From: Rhodocollybia butyracea
Taxonomy: Eukaryota; Basidiomycota; Agaricomycetes; Agaricales; Omphalotaceae
Reading direction: 5' to 3'
NCBI GenBank assembly: GCA_015501585.1
Contig: JADNRY010000002.1
Span: 868,001 to 932,000, forward strand
DNA length: 64,000 bases
Program-made: the position numbers and the translations under genes
In this document: one piece after another, positions 33,561 to 46,923 of the stretch
Position numbering within the stretch: the first letter of the stretch is position 1
How the letters are laid out: every line of letters begins with the position of its first letter
The notes under the pieces: model-generated
What the model was told of the DNA's origin: nothing
Database searches by the model: none
Seen by the model: only the letters and a program-made list of their open reading frames with translations

Positions 33561-34510
33561 ATAGTTTGTCAAGGGGCACCATACCCTACTACAAGGCCTG
33601 GCCATCGAAGCTTTGCAATGAATAACCGAAGAAGAATGATAGATCCAGAACTGTCAACAGGGGCAAGGAGACTTGGGCTGGTCCACCGACATCGACGATC
33701 CGTTCTTGGACACTGCTGTGACTCCACCGACCCAACAATTACCCGTTTTTTGGGTCTGTCTTAAAATTTCTATTGTCTCAGCATCAATATGGCCTTTCTC
33801 AATATACGTGTAAAGTTAGAGTACAAACAGTCTCCTATTACCTCCTATTACCTACCCATCTATTAGACAAGAATAAAAGTGGTAGTTGAATATGTAAACC
33901 CTTCAAAACCTTCACAAGCAGTGCATGACAAGGGTCATTGTAATAAACGGTACTAAGTACTCCATTATTAAACCTCTAAACAGAGGATGGCATGTGTCGC
34001 AAAGTAGGTCAGACCATAGTAGTGTAAAAAGTAGAAATGGTTGTATCCAACTTTCTGCAGAATATTAAAAAATATAAACATAGATGAAAAGGGATGAGTA
34101 CGCACGATGACACGTGAACAGGCGAATGGAAAGTAGAAATTCGAAGCAAGAAGCAGGAGAGGAGAGACAAACGGTAGAAGCAAAGGGAGGAAAAGGAGCA
34201 AATGGATCGTCGTAAGGGAAAAGGATACATTGGCAGTCAGTGAATGTAATTTTAATAACACAATGTCGTCTAATGAGTACGACGGATATGAATGCAATGG
34301 AGGCTAGGTTGTGGAGAGAAAAAGTGAGACGGGCGAATACAAAGTTCAAATGAAACTCGAGGAGAAAGGAGAAATAGTCACCTGGGAAAAGGAGCAGGAG
34401 TTTGCGGCGCAGCAGCAATAGGTTCATGGACACTGACACAAAACTTTTCAGACAGCCCTCCACGTTCCAAAAGGAGGAAGAGAAGGAAATGTTTAAGTGT
34501 AGAGATTGAC
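33561..34510. other. Intergenic stretch
   Basis: No gene recognised. Purine-rich sequence at 34080-34380 probably belongs to the 3' flank of the LIM gene. Confidence 0.35.
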
Positions 34511-37500
34511 TCATATTTCATTACGAATGAGAATGCTAAAACAATTTTCACAGTAAGGCTTTTTATCCCTCTCGAAAAAAGCCGGATCCTCAAATGGCTT
34601 GTCGCAGTTCTGTTGAACAATGCTGAGCACGAAAAAAATCCTGCGCCAAAACAGCAGTCACGTACCGTACATCGAAAACATGCCCAACACCACTTTCCCC
34701 CCAATGCCTCCACTGCCTCCATATGATCCCTAAGTGGTCTCTTACACCTCTTACATTTTGGTAACCGCAACCTGACATGACAAGCTTCGCAGTACGGATG
34801 ACCCTTGTACACCGCAAAACCCACATTGTCGTCATCATCATCATAAGAAAACTGCCCGTCTCCAGAAAACGCTAATTCTCCGCCTCCTCCTCCAGCACCT
34901 TTACCGAAGTCCCGCTCATGATTATGTCTTGCTGCGGAGCTCGGACTGAGGAACGGGTCACCACATTCGGCACAGAAAAAGTGTGGCTCATGGTAGGTCC
35001 GTCGACCTAGGGCGGGGTCATTGAGAGATATGAATCGTTCGTCAACGATGGCGGTTTTGCAGTGGTAACATTTGGGCGCGAAGCCCTGTAATAGCCCAAA
35101 GATGAGTGAAGTGCACTCATTCCGACCATATCCACTTACTTCATGGTAGTCTAAATGACAATAAGGCCGCTTAATTCCATCTTCTCCTACGCCTTCGTAG
35201 CTAGCAGAGGTGCAATCAATATCAGCATTTATTGCGAATTAGATATCGCTTACCTGGATTGGAACTCCAACAGCTCGTCACAAACCGTACATCTGAAACA
35301 ATCTGGATGCCACTTCATTCCCATCGCCGCGACGATACGACCTACAATTGGTCTCGCACAAGCCGGACATGTCAATCCTCCTCTTCCTCTCCCAGGCATT
35401 TCCCTGACGCTGGAACCATTCTGAGGCCTTGTAGAAGGAAGTGCTCTAGGACCACCTTGGTGGGCAGGGGTAGAGACAGAAGCTGCACCTCTGCGCCGTG
35501 GTGTTCTATCATTGTCATCATCTTCTCCGGTTACATTTATAACTGGTCCTATCCCATTACCAAACTGTGATTCCACACCCACACCAGGAACCTCGAACAT
35601 GATTTGTGGAGGAGGCCTGAAATTACTATTATCACCACTAACTCGAATCATTGGACCCGATGGTGAGCCGTCTTCGTCATCTTCGTCTTGTTCTCCAAAC
35701 GTGATTCTAGGAGGACGCGAACTTGTCCCTGAAGCACGACTCGTTTTACCATCTTTCTCCCCCGCGTTTCCGAAAGTAATGACGGGCACTTCCGGTTTAC
35801 TGCTGCGACTTCCATATTCGTCATCGTTACCAAAATTTATCCTCGGAGCCGACCTCGGATTCCCGTTCGAAACTGAATCATCCTCCGAATCGTCCTCCAT
35901 CTTCTTAACGTTAGCCATCTTTTCCTTGCCACCCAGCGGCGCTGGAGACTCAATTTTGACCCCTGCGAAGGCTGTTTCGTGTCCAGTATATCCTCTAGCA
36001 TCCCTTCCCTTGTAAGAAGAGTGAGATGCGTACTGTGGTTGTGGCTGGGCTGGAGGTTGTGCATTTCGTCTGAATCGTTCCAGTGCGCCAGCAGTACTAC
36101 TTGCTATAGAGCTCGCAGGGCTAGCACTTCTAGCACTAAAGTTCTCGGTCAGTATTATGAAAACAACCGAAAATCGATAGTCTGGTACCTGAAACTAGTA
36201 CTAGCTGGACGAGGCGGAGGTTCATCTAAATCGTAGTCAGGAACTACTCTCTTAGTACGCGCACCAGCACCACTGACAGCAGTGTAAGCTGTTGACTCTG
36301 TCTGAGATTGAGAATATGAGTGTCGAGATGTGCTAGATGTGCTAGATGACTGAGAATGAGACGAAGTTGGTCTCGAAAAGGGTTTCGTGGTCGTAAAACC
36401 ACTTCCGGGAGCTCGAGGCAACGGAGGAAGATCCTGAGGCCACGATCCTCCGCTTCCAGAACTGGCATCGATACCCATCTTGGCAAACCGAAGAGTCATA
36501 CTACCCGCTCCACCTGCATGTATAGCTCCTGTCGTGGCTCCAGCACGATCCATTTCTGGCGGCTGAGGTACTTCTCTCTGCCCTAGTTGAGAGCGGGTTC
36601 CGTTTCCAGTACGAAGGGCGCCCGTTGTGGCCACGGCACGATTCATCACAGGTGGCTGAGGCATAGAGCCTCTCAAATCCAAGATTCCCGGCCCGTTACT
36701 GGCATCACTCTTTTGAGTGTTCGTAGATGAAGCAGAGGCGGCGGTAGATACGGTAGAAACCGCGGAAACACTAATTTCGCTATCAATACTACTATTGCCT
36801 GGATCATCGTCAGGTTCTTCAACCGTGTACCGGGTAGAAAAACGATCCGGGGTCGGCTGAGGTAAAGGCCTGCCTGGCGTAACGGAGGGAACAATCGTCG
36901 ATCTACCTCTTTCTGGGCTTCCGCCGGCGTCATTGACACTGGAAATAGTGCTTCTCTTCCATAGCGGGACAAATTTGGTCTCGGTCGGACCGGATCCAGA
37001 ACGAGTTGGGGAGTAAGGTTCAAATATGGGATTTCGCTGTCGAACGGCTGCGAAGGAAGGCGTAGTGATTGAAGGTGGAGCAGAAGTTGTGGGAGGAGGA
37101 GGCGATCGAGCTTGTGGAGGCATACGTTGAGGCACGGGTTGTGAACTCCGCGAGAATGCGGCATTCTATAAAGCGTCAAATTCACAGATTAAAGATCGAG
37201 GCACATGGACAACTTACAAAACCAGGTTTCTCTGGGCTACTGTTTCTACTGGGACTCCCACCTTCAAAAAACCTTGGCGGACTGGCACGTCTACGGGCAG
37301 GAGTTGTTGCATTTCCCGGAAAAGAAGATTGCGGTGAAGGTACGTGCTGCGAAGGCGGAGTGGTGAAAGAGGGAGGGGCAACAGGACTTTGTCGCTGTTG
37401 CTGATATTGTGAATACTGAGGAGCATACGATGCGTTTCCAAGACCGCTATTTCTAGCCCCGATGTTGATAGCCCCACTGGCCATTCGTTCTTGATTAAAT

Positions 37501-37964
37501 CTAGAAAAGGCAGATAGATCCACGCTCTGGGTACGATTTGGCGGAAGCGGCGCGAAGCCTGAGCTCTGCGTAGCTGCGAGAGGTCTTGCGCCTTGCGCTG
37601 GTGCTGGAGCAGGCAGTGGTTTACGAGTTGGACTAGCACTTGAGCTGCGTGCAAGCTGAGGTGGAATTCCGTTCATATGTGGCGCATATCCAGTATTCAC
37701 CGGCGGATATCCCATACTCATTGGTCTAGGTTTTCCTCGTAATTGGGGCTGAGCGGGTTGTGAATGAATTGGTATAGGCTTTTGCTGTTGCTGTTGTTGC
37801 ACTGTCGGTCTGACAGGGGGGAGCTCGAAACCCAGTTCGGCCTGCGATTTGAATCCTGGAGAGGCATTACGGGAAATTTGAGCTGGGTATTGCGAGTATT
37901 GAGCAGGAGGATATCTAGAGTTCTGATGAGGTTGATTCTGCCAGTATTGGTGTTGGGAGTTCAT
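34511..37964 (-). CDS. Paxillin-like protein with three LIM domains
   Basis: ATG at 37964 (MNSQHQYWQNQPHQNSRYPP). A long disordered Pro/Ser/Gln-rich N-terminal half (with a Gln run) spans the first two exons, and an acidic linker follows. LIM 1 starts CPACARPIVGRIVAAMG and continues HPDCFRCTVCDELL. LIM 2 reads CYHCKTAIVDERF...HFFCAECGDPF. LIM 3 reads CEACHVRLRLPKCKRCKRPL...CWACFRC, then NCDKPFEDPAFFERD and the end SILIRNEI at 34511. Introns are about 50-60 bp. The architecture matches yeast Pxl1-type proteins, which act at cell-growth and division sites with Rho GTPases. The assignment is by architecture only. Confidence 0.85.
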
Positions 37965-38052
37965 TGCAAGCAGCTGGTTAAATAAGCGCTCAGAAACCAA
38001 CACAACAGAGTAATGGGCGTCTATAAATTACTTTCTATATTACTTTCTTGTC
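37965..38052. promoter_or_regulatory. Shared divergent promoter, 88 bp
   Basis: Only 88 bp separate the ATG codons of the LIM gene (-) and the PQ-loop gene (+), so their promoters and 5' untranslated regions overlap. Confidence 0.6.
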
Positions 38053-39313
38053 ATGATTATTGAAACTTCATGGATTTCTACAGCAGCGTCGATAGGAATG
38101 GCAGTCGGTCCACCACTAGTTTCGTGAAATCCTCAAATCTGTAACTCGTACTCATGTCAGAATTCTAGGTCTACGCCGATCAAGCCTATTCTATCGTCAA
38201 GAAAAAGTACATCTTCAGACCAAGGCACTCCGCTCAGCTAACATCTCTTCTAGGGACTCCACTGGGTTCTCTAGAGACGTCTGCGCAATCCTGTTCGTGT
38301 CCTTTACGCACTCGCACGACCTTTTGCACAGCTAATATCCGAACCAGACTCATCGCAAATATAACAAGATGTTTCTTCTGGCTGGGGTAAAGGTGCTTTC
38401 CTGTATTCTGGTATATTTGCTCAACCCTCGCTCTATAGTGACCGATTTGAAACGGCCTTGCTACTCCAATCAGTCCTTATGATTCTCGCCCAAGTACGCC
38501 ATGCTCTTCTAATGTTTAGGCAGCTATTAAACCACCCACAGCTCGCATTACTGTACATCTGTATAATATATCGCCCTAGAATCAGTCCAGAAACCCTCGG
38601 TACCTCCCACAGACTCTATTCATTCTGGCAGTGGTCGGGATACACACAATACATTGAATTTTTGGCTGGGCTTATGTGAGGATCGTTCCCTTCTGTTACT
38701 ATCATCTTATCCATATCCTTCTTCGCAAAAAGACTCTTCCAAGCTATCTTGTTCCTTATATTCGGAAGGTAGTTTCCTTCAAACGCACTCGGTTATATAC
38801 ACTAACAATATCTTAAGATCGCAAGTATTCATCACCATACTTGGGTTCGTCGCGCTTGGTTTGGAGAGTACACTTCCGATACCGCAACTCATCAGGTAAA
38901 TCGCCTCAGAACAAGCCTTTCCCTCCATTTCTGAACCCTCCATATCAGCAATTACAAACAAAGGTCTCTGTACGGCTTCCGTATGTCCACCCTGCTTGGA
39001 TGGCTGGGTGGTGACTCGTTCAAGTAAGTGCTACCTCCGTCTTACGAGCCCACTTTGCGCTTACCATCCTCCAAAACGTAGAACTGCCTACTTTTTCCTC
39101 CAAGCGTCCCCTCTACAGTTTAAAGTGTGCGCCGTCTTCCAACTTTCAATAGACTTCGGTATGTTGCCAAGGAACGATTCAAAAATGCACTTTTCAACGT
39201 CCATTTTCACAGGTATCTTGGCGCAGAGAATCGTGTATGGGAATGCTCCTCCACCTCCAATCTTGACGGAAGAAGAAGATTTAGAGCAGGCTTTGGCTTT
39301 AGCAGAGGAATGA
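38053..39313 (+). CDS. PQ-loop repeat membrane protein (SLC66A2/Any1-like)
   Basis: Begins MIIETSWISTAASIGMAVGPP and continues over several small exons: VYADQAYSIVKKK, DSTGFSRDVCAIL, ANITRCFFWLG, LLYICIIYRPRISPE, YTQYIEFLAG, LGFVALGLESTLPIPQL, then SPLQFKVCAVFQLSIDF, ILAQRIVYGNAPPPP, ending EEEDLEQALALAEE at 39313. Two PQ-loop blocks (GPPLVYADQ and ESTLPIPQL) and about seven membrane stretches are typical of the family of yeast Any1/Cfs1 (YMR010W) and human SLC66A2, which influence phospholipid asymmetry in Golgi/endosome membranes. Exact exon ends in the middle were not resolved. Confidence 0.75.
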
Positions 39314-40133
39314 GCGATGTATACATTATCTAATCGCACGACTTCTAGTTTATGTGTATCTTGGGCGAGTACCATTTATTACAGGTCACGTACCAACGTA
39401 TCTCTGGTCTGCTATAATATGCTACAATATCGTAATCTGCTGGAATGCGGGACGATGTCCGGAGCTGCAACAAGGGTGGGATACTGGTTTAATGGAACCT
39501 AGTCTCCATCCTACGATATTGGTATGCTCGTTCGACTTGGTGCCGGGCCTCTGGCGAGGTTTCTCACATAAGCCACAATCTCCTAGAGGGGGGCGAACCA
39601 AAGAGCACTATAGGCCAACTAATTGCTGGAATTGGTGGATGGATACACTCAAGTTATAGCTTCAAGCCGCAAAAGAGCACCGTGCAAACTACAAGAGTAG
39701 CCAACAAAGGCTTGCGATTCATCTCTCCAAGTGTTGGGTTTGTACAGTACATGTCTTGCGAATTCGCTCCTATGAGAAAATAAAATGCAAGTGCTTGTGA
39801 ATCCAACCATTTCTTTGTCTTGGATCGCTAGCGCCAAAGGTCCGCAATTACCGTAATCAAAGTAGCTGGAACATCTCACTTCCGGTCTTAACACCGTACT
39901 CGTCGGACTGCCATTTCGGAGGAACTAGGAACCAAACGAGGACTTCCCCGACTCTGACCGAAGGGAAGAGAGGGTCTTGTGAACCTCGTTTCTTATCTGA
40001 TCCTTCAGATTTCTGCTATGACGCAATACTTCGCACACTGATTGGATGATGCTCTTTGGCAATAACGTTTTCACAGGTTTCGACCACTACAACTCTATCG
40101 CCGTACGTATCACCATATCCACTTCTGCCGCCG
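39314..40133. other. Stretch without a recognisable gene
   Basis: Short ORFs only; none has protein-like composition or a supported splice pattern. Confidence 0.4.
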
Positions 40134-40252
40134 TATCTTGTTTCTAGGACCACTTTTACCATTACACTTCCGCTGCCACATCTTGTTTCTAGGACCACTT
40201 TTACTGTTACCTCTGCCACCATATCTTGTTTCTAGGATCACTTTTGCTGTTA
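40134..40252. repeat. Minisatellite, about 45-bp unit, 2.5 copies
   Basis: The block TCTTGTTTCTAGGACCACTT occurs near 40136, at 40181 and, with one change, near 40224, separated by Thr/Pro-codon-like filler that varies slightly. Confidence 0.75.
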
Positions 40253-41905
40253 TGAGTGCTATGTATACAGTACAGTACGAGAGATTTTTCTCAGTGAAAA
40301 GACAATCCTGGGCCATCATACCAATGCTGTTGAATTCACTTCCTTTTTCTATGTTTACAGTGCTTCCTCAGATGATTGGGAAGAGGTTTAAAACTCGGAA
40401 GGCTACTATATGTTTGATATGCTTGCGAATGCATGGTGAATTTGTTGATATTGAAGATGATAATATGTTTGAGCATGTTGGCCCAGGCTATAGGCAAGTA
40501 TTCGGCTCCGCATTGGCTTCTGAGATGATGCAAGTTGATTCAGAATTCTGGTGGAGTTGATCATGTACTTCTTCGGAAGAGTGTTTTGAAAAAGGTTGAA
40601 GGTGTGTTTCATTGCACAGATGAGGATGATGTATCACAGATGGTGAATGTGTTACTCCACTTGTAGCTTGAAGACATTTCTGTTGATCGACCCAAACTCA
40701 TCTGTACATCGTGTAAGTGTTCAAGTTCTTTTGACCTACCGCGATAACTGTAAATCAAGGTGGACATAAACATGTCAAGCTATTCACCTCTGACAAAATT
40801 CAAACTGTAGTTTCATTCCTCAATCGTTAATGTAGTACCATTTTTTGTAATGATAACCAACGCTTTCGCCTCTACATTGAAAAAACTAATAATACAATAA
40901 CACCATAACATATATGAGCACATGCAATATTTAGCTTATGAAAACACTGGTACAAAACACCGACACTTCACGCGCACGCCCAACCGCTACCGACCACTTA
41001 CTTACAGCAAAGAAAGCAGTCCATCATTCAACCACAACACTGAGCATTATCCTCCACTTCTACAACTAATAACCAAAGGAGAAAGTCTGGTTCGGACCCG
41101 ATCTCAGAGTCGGGGACTTGCCGTGCTTCACACGGCGTTACAGATGAGGTACTCTCATGCACGTATCTTTGTGAACGTATCGAGTCTACCAGAATAAGTA
41201 GGAACTTTGGATCAATTGCGTCTTTGGAGCCAATTCTGACAAGGCACCAGATTGAATTATTCCTCGAGCTCGTCCTGGGTGGGGTTGGTAGTCTACCTTG
41301 GAGGGTCAGTTGATAGCTTACTAGGATCACTTGGAAGCTGCGTTGGTCCTAGGAGTACCGCTCTATTTCACAGCTACGAAAATCGGCGAGACTTGGAGAT
41401 GCTTGGTAGCCTTGTCATGATGCTGTATCTGTCATCCACGGGGTACGACAAGCTTTGTCACATAGTTCAGACCTCGCCGTATGAGTGATATATTGAACGG
41501 TATATCGATAATCCTAGTCCACCTAAGCTCAACATGTTGAAGGGAAGCTTCTAGAGCGAGTCTAGGGAGCATATCCCAGTTGGGGAAAACACCACGGAAA
41601 CGTCCGTGCAATGATTAATCCTGATCCTAAGCCGGCGAGGATAGGATGATAACATGCATCCCGATCGAAGAATTAGGATAGAAATATCGGTGAATAAAAG
41701 GATTCTATGAGCGTATTCACTGTCAGGATGGATGAGTCATCGACAATCAGGCGCCCAGGATTGGACAATGATGAGGTGCTTTGGTCGTCTTAAATTGCAA
41801 AATGGAGGAGTTTTTTCTTCCTGCTTTCGCTCAGTGCTGTTCACTAGGTATGGTCCCCCAAAGCTCACTTTATGCAATATTAACCAAGTCTTACAGCGTA
41901 TCATC
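40253..41905. other. Stretch without a confident gene
   Basis: Open frames at 40261-40560 and 41252-41488 exist, but neither shows a recognisable domain. Confidence 0.35.
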
Positions 41906-44900
41906 ATGACTTGCTCAAGCGTCGTAGCCCGTATCGCTTACCTCGCCTCTGAGACTCTCGTCGACTCCTTACCTCCGCTCCCTGCGACTTCTGAATTCGC
42001 ATCCTCATTTTCAGTGACATCTCAATCATCCAGACGGCGGCCTAATGTCATCACTGTCCCCACGGCGGCGATCCAGCTGCAACTCTCCTCAGAGCTTCCG
42101 GGTCAGCGCTAGTTTCTTTCACCGCTTCATCAAACTCCCAGACTCTGGCCAGGCTAGTTCTACATCTCGCGGAACTCGCATCGCCGCCGTTAGTACTTCA
42201 CATCGCTTTGCTCAACGATCTTTCCGACGTCCTTTTACTCCGGGCTATCGTGCCATACTTTATCCTTTCGACAAACTCCCAGCAAGCTCATGATAACGCA
42301 TTGTTAGCTTCGAAGCTAGCTCGATCACAGAAGAAAGCAGTCGTACATGCATTCTTTTCCCGGAACGAAACCGACGTCGCCACGGAGTTGTCGGAAGAGA
42401 GTGTGCTCGCATTTCTATTTGAGGAAAATGATGTTATTAATGTGAATGGTCATTCCAATGGGGTGAACGGGCACTCTAACGGGCATTCTAATGGGACTAA
42501 CGGTAATGGAGAAAACGGGCACACTAATGAAATCAACGGTAATGGAGCAAACGGTCACTCTAATGGGACCAATGGCCTGGACTCGCCCGAGGCCATAGTA
42601 GATGATCAAGTGGCTTTGCAGCTATTCCAGAACTACGAGGCTGCTGCTTTGAACACGCTCAAGGCGATCAGACGTCCACTTCGTCCTTTTGTCGTTCACG
42701 GCTCATCCAACCCCACCACCGTTATATTTTCTCTAGGAAAAGCTTCATTCGAGGCTGATATTGAGGGCGTATCATTTGTAGATGTGTCCCTCCTGACTCC
42801 CTTACTTCCTTCTCGTATCCTAAGTGCCATTCCCCAGACGGCCACTTCTGTTATCGTTCTGGAGCAGATACAGAACTGGTCACTAAAATGGACACCGCTC
42901 TACCTCGAAATTGTCAGTGCTCTGCAACAGAGGAACCCCGACGCCCGACGCATCGTTCATAGCGGTATCTTGGGAGATTCCTCACAGATCTCTCATAGTG
43001 ATATCCTGAGGCTGATTGAAAAAGCATCTACATCGACTTCTCCCTCTTCCCGTCTTCGGCTCGGTCCTCCCATTTTGAGCAAAGAGACTGTTACATCTGG
43101 GGGACCTCACATTCCTAAACACGAGCTTTCGTACACCAAAATTCTATCCCATCTTTTCCGGGAGCGATTGGAGGTTTCCAACTCCCCTGATCTCGTTTCC
43201 ACACAAGGACTGCTCTCTACGAGCCCTGAGTTTGCTCTCGGGCGTGTTCGTGGCCAAATCGACGAGAGAGCGAACTTGGTCGCAGCCGTTCAGGACCTGC
43301 TTCAATCCGGGTTGATTGACCCCGACCTGCACTCTTTGCTCAGCAACTGGGTTCTGGCGAAGGACGATGGGATCAAGAGCAGAAGTCTTGGAAAAGAAAT
43401 CGTGAAGAAACTTGAGTCAATTTCCTCATCGGTAGACGTGCATCGAGTCCTGACTCTGAAAGCTCACTTCCCATCCGTGTCCCGATGGATTATCGGCTCA
43501 GATGCATGGTCGTACGATTTGGGCTCGTCTGGTCTCCACCATGCCATTGCCTCAGGATTGAATGTCAATATTCTTATCCTTGATACTCTTCCTTACTCCC
43601 AACGAAACTCGGCGGACCCCACTCGTCGTAAGCACGATGTCGGACTCTATGCGATGAACCACGGTGATGTTTACGTCGCCAGCGTGGCTATTTATTCCTC
43701 GTATGCACAAGTTCTTCAATCCCTTCTCGAGGCTGACAAGTTCGACGGTCCTTCTGTTGTTCTCGCATATTTACCTTACGAAACCGAGGATGCTCCGGCG
43801 TTGAATATACTCAAGGAAACGAAATTGGCTGTCGACGCTGGATATTGGCCACTGTATCGTTGGGATCCGAGCAAGGAGTCCAAGGGAGCAGAGCCCTTCT
43901 CCCTCGACTCGGACACCATCAAGAATGATCTCCAGACGTTCTTGGATCGACAGAATCATTTATCGCAGCTGGTACGCTCCAAACCACAGCTGGCCTCTGA
44001 ACTAGTTAGTAGCCTCGGCGAAACCGTGAAGGAGATAAGGAAAAAGAAAGCGCTACAGTCTTACAATGACTTGCTCAGTAACCTTGACGCTCCTCCACTC
44101 ACTATCCTTTATGCCTCTGATGGAGGCAACGCGGAGAAGGTAGCTAAAAGATTGTCGAACCGGGCTCAGGCCAGAGGGGTTTCTACCACACTTGCAACGT
44201 TGGACTCGATGTCCCTGGATAGCTTACAGCAAGAAGATTTTGTTGCGTTTATCACTTCCACCGCTGGACAGGGTGAACCTCCTCAGAATGGTCGTCAGTT
44301 CTCCAAGGCGTTAAACGCCGCGGCGGCACGCGGAGAGAGCCTCCTTCCCAAACTCCGATATTCGGTCTTCGCAATGGGCGATAGTCACTACTGGCCACGT
44401 CCCGAAGACGCTCATTACTACAATAAACCTGGTAAGGACCTCGATACTCGCTTGGAGAAACTCGGCGGCTCGCGGGTCGCTGCTTTGGGGCTTGGGGATG
44501 ACCAGGACGCCGACGGATATCAAACTGGATATAACGCTTGGGAGCCTCAGTTCTGGAAAGCTTTGGGCGTGGATTCCATCGAAGTCACTGAGGCTGAACC
44601 CGAGCCCATCACCAACGAACACATCAAGGCAGCCTCCAATTATCTTCGCGGTACGATTCTGGAAGGGCTGGATGACACTTCAACGGGTGCCATCGCTCCT
44701 AGCGATGGGCAGTTGACCAAATTCCATGGTATCTATCAGCAGGACGATCGTGATATTCGTGACGAGCGTATGGCTCAAGGTGTTGAGCCCGCCTTTAGTT
44801 TCATGATCCGAGTGAGGATGCCAGGTGGCGTGTGTACCCCTAAACAGTGGTTACAGATGGACCAAATCGCTGACGAGCATGGTTCCGGCACGTTCAAAAT

Positions 44901-46690
44901 CACAACGAGACAGACTTTCCAATTCCATGGCGTGATCAAACGTCATCTTAAGCCAGCGATACAGGATATCAATAGGGTACTACTAGATACGTTGGCTGCT
45001 TGCGGCGATGTGAACAGGTAAGCTTAATACTATCTCTCGGTGGCCAGGAATTTTTAACACTCGTTTAGGAACGTCGTCTGCTCCTCGATTCCCACCAAGT
45101 CGAAACTACACGCTCAGGTTCACCAGTTCTGTGTAAGCGTTTCCGAGCACCTCGTCCCCCGAACCACTGCCTATCACGAAATTTGGTTGGACAAGAAGAT
45201 GGTGGCTGGAGATGCGTTGAAAGACTTTGAGCCCCTTTACGGTGAATTCTATCTACCAAGGAAGTTCAAGATAGCTGTTGCTGTCCCGCCAACCAACGAC
45301 GTCGATGTCTTCGCGAATGATCTTGGATTCATCGCCATTGTAGACAATGGCGAGCTTGCTGGTTTCAACGTGACCATCGGTGGTGGTATGGGTGTCACAC
45401 ACGGAAGCAAGAAGACCTACCCTAGAACCGGGGACATTATTGGTTTCTGCACTCCCGAGCAGGGAAAAATCGTCGCTGAAAAAGTTATGCTTACACAGCG
45501 CGACAACGGTAACCGTGAAGAGTGAGTGGTTTTCTGTCCATCCAGCGACAGTCTTCTAACTTTTACCTTTTTGTAGTCGTAAAGTAAGATAGATCGTTTA
45601 TCCCTATTCCTTCGCTCTTGGCTGATATCATTTTAGAACGCTCGTCTCAAATACACCATTGACCGTATGGGTCTAGATGTATTCAAAGCCGAGGTCGAGA
45701 AACGGCTAGGATACCAGCTTCAACCTGCACGATCATATACCTTTGATCGCAATATCGATGATTACGGCTGGTCTACAGGTGAAGACGGCAGACACCATTT
45801 CACCATGTTCATTGAAAACGGCAGAGTTCAAGACGAAGCTGGAAAAGAGTTCAAAAGTGGATTGAGAGAAATTGCTAAAGTACATAAAGGCGCTTTCCGT
45901 CTCACCACAAACCAGCATCTACTAGTTTCCGACATTGCGCCTGAAAACTTGTCGCAGATCAAGAGCATTTTAGCCAAATTCAAAATGGATAACTTGTCTT
46001 ACTCGGGACTTCGGCTTGCTTCATCCGCGTGTGTCGCTTTCCCCACTTGTGGTGCGTTTTTTTTCGGGCTGATAGATTATTTGCCTTGCTCATGGCCTGT
46101 ATCGTAGGACTTGCAATGGCCGAGTCAGAACGAGTAAGTGATACGTGACAGTTTTGGACAACCCTTTAACTTCGTTCTACAGTATCTTCCTATTCTTATC
46201 GACAAAGTCGAGAAGATCTGTGAAGAAAATGGGCTTCGTAATGATGCCATTGTCATGAGAATGACTGGTTGCCCGAATGGCTGCGCAAGACCGTATGTTG
46301 CAGGTGAGATGTTCTCGTTCTTATCTCCTAATTCAAGTCGTTAATCGTATTGATCCAGAAATTGCCTTCATCGGGAAAGCCCCCGGTACCTACCTTATGC
46401 TTCTCGGAGGTGGCTACTATGGACAGAGGCTAAACAAGATTTATCGAGGTCAGCACTCTTACTTTGTGCATTTGGTTGTTCTAACTAACCCGTGCCTTTT
46501 AGAAACTGTAACGGAACCGGAAATTCTGGATATCCTCAAACCTATGATCAAACGATATGCGCTGGAGCGAAACGAGGGTGAACATTTCGGAGATTGGACT
46601 ATCAGGGCAGGATATATCGCTGCTACAACCTCGGGTAAGGAATGGTACGATAGAATGGGTGGGGAGGAGCAGTTCGCTCAGCAGTCATAA
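41906..46690 (+). CDS. MET5: Sulfite reductase [NADPH] beta subunit (apparent frameshift near 42050)
   Basis: Catalyses six-electron reduction of sulfite to sulfide in methionine/cysteine synthesis. From ATG 41906 ([20 protein letters not shown]) the reading must change frame between about 42047 and 42070 to join [19 protein letters not shown]. No single GT-AG intron in that stretch gives the needed length. Then come a pyruvate-oxidoreductase-like part with an Asn-Gly-His-Ser-rich insert, a flavodoxin domain ([19 protein letters not shown]...[10 protein letters not shown]), and the siroheme/4Fe-4S sulfite reductase module: [16 protein letters not shown] (C-x5-C, spliced) and [10 protein letters not shown] (C-x3-C) supply the cluster cysteines. 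Small introns lie near 45020, 45520, 45590, 46050, 46130, 46300 and 46450. Stop at 46690. Confidence 0.93.
42442..42580 (+). repeat. Asn-Gly-His-Ser-coding repeat in sulfite reductase beta
   Basis: Imperfect 12-18 bp units encode repeated NGHSNG and NGxNG motifs. It is a low-complexity insert between two folded parts and is expected to vary in length between strains. Confidence 0.8.
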
Positions 46691-46923
46691 ACCCAAGCAG
46701 GTTGTGTATCTCTGTAATCGTGTACTCAATCAACGGATGCCTTTAATGATTCCTAAGTAGCATGGGCAGGGCAGTTACTAGACACACGACAGTCTTATGG
46801 ATAGATCTGTTGCATTGAAATGGATTTAATTTTCACAAATACAGTCCAACAACTGGGTGATTATAACCGATTACAGGATGAGAGGTACACTATGTTCGTG
46901 GTACAAACGCATGATGTTTATTA

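Noticed and set aside
35250..36015. Ser/Pro-rich plus-strand ORFs (112 and 167 residues)
   Set aside because: Antisense to the LIM gene's coding exons; no motif of their own.
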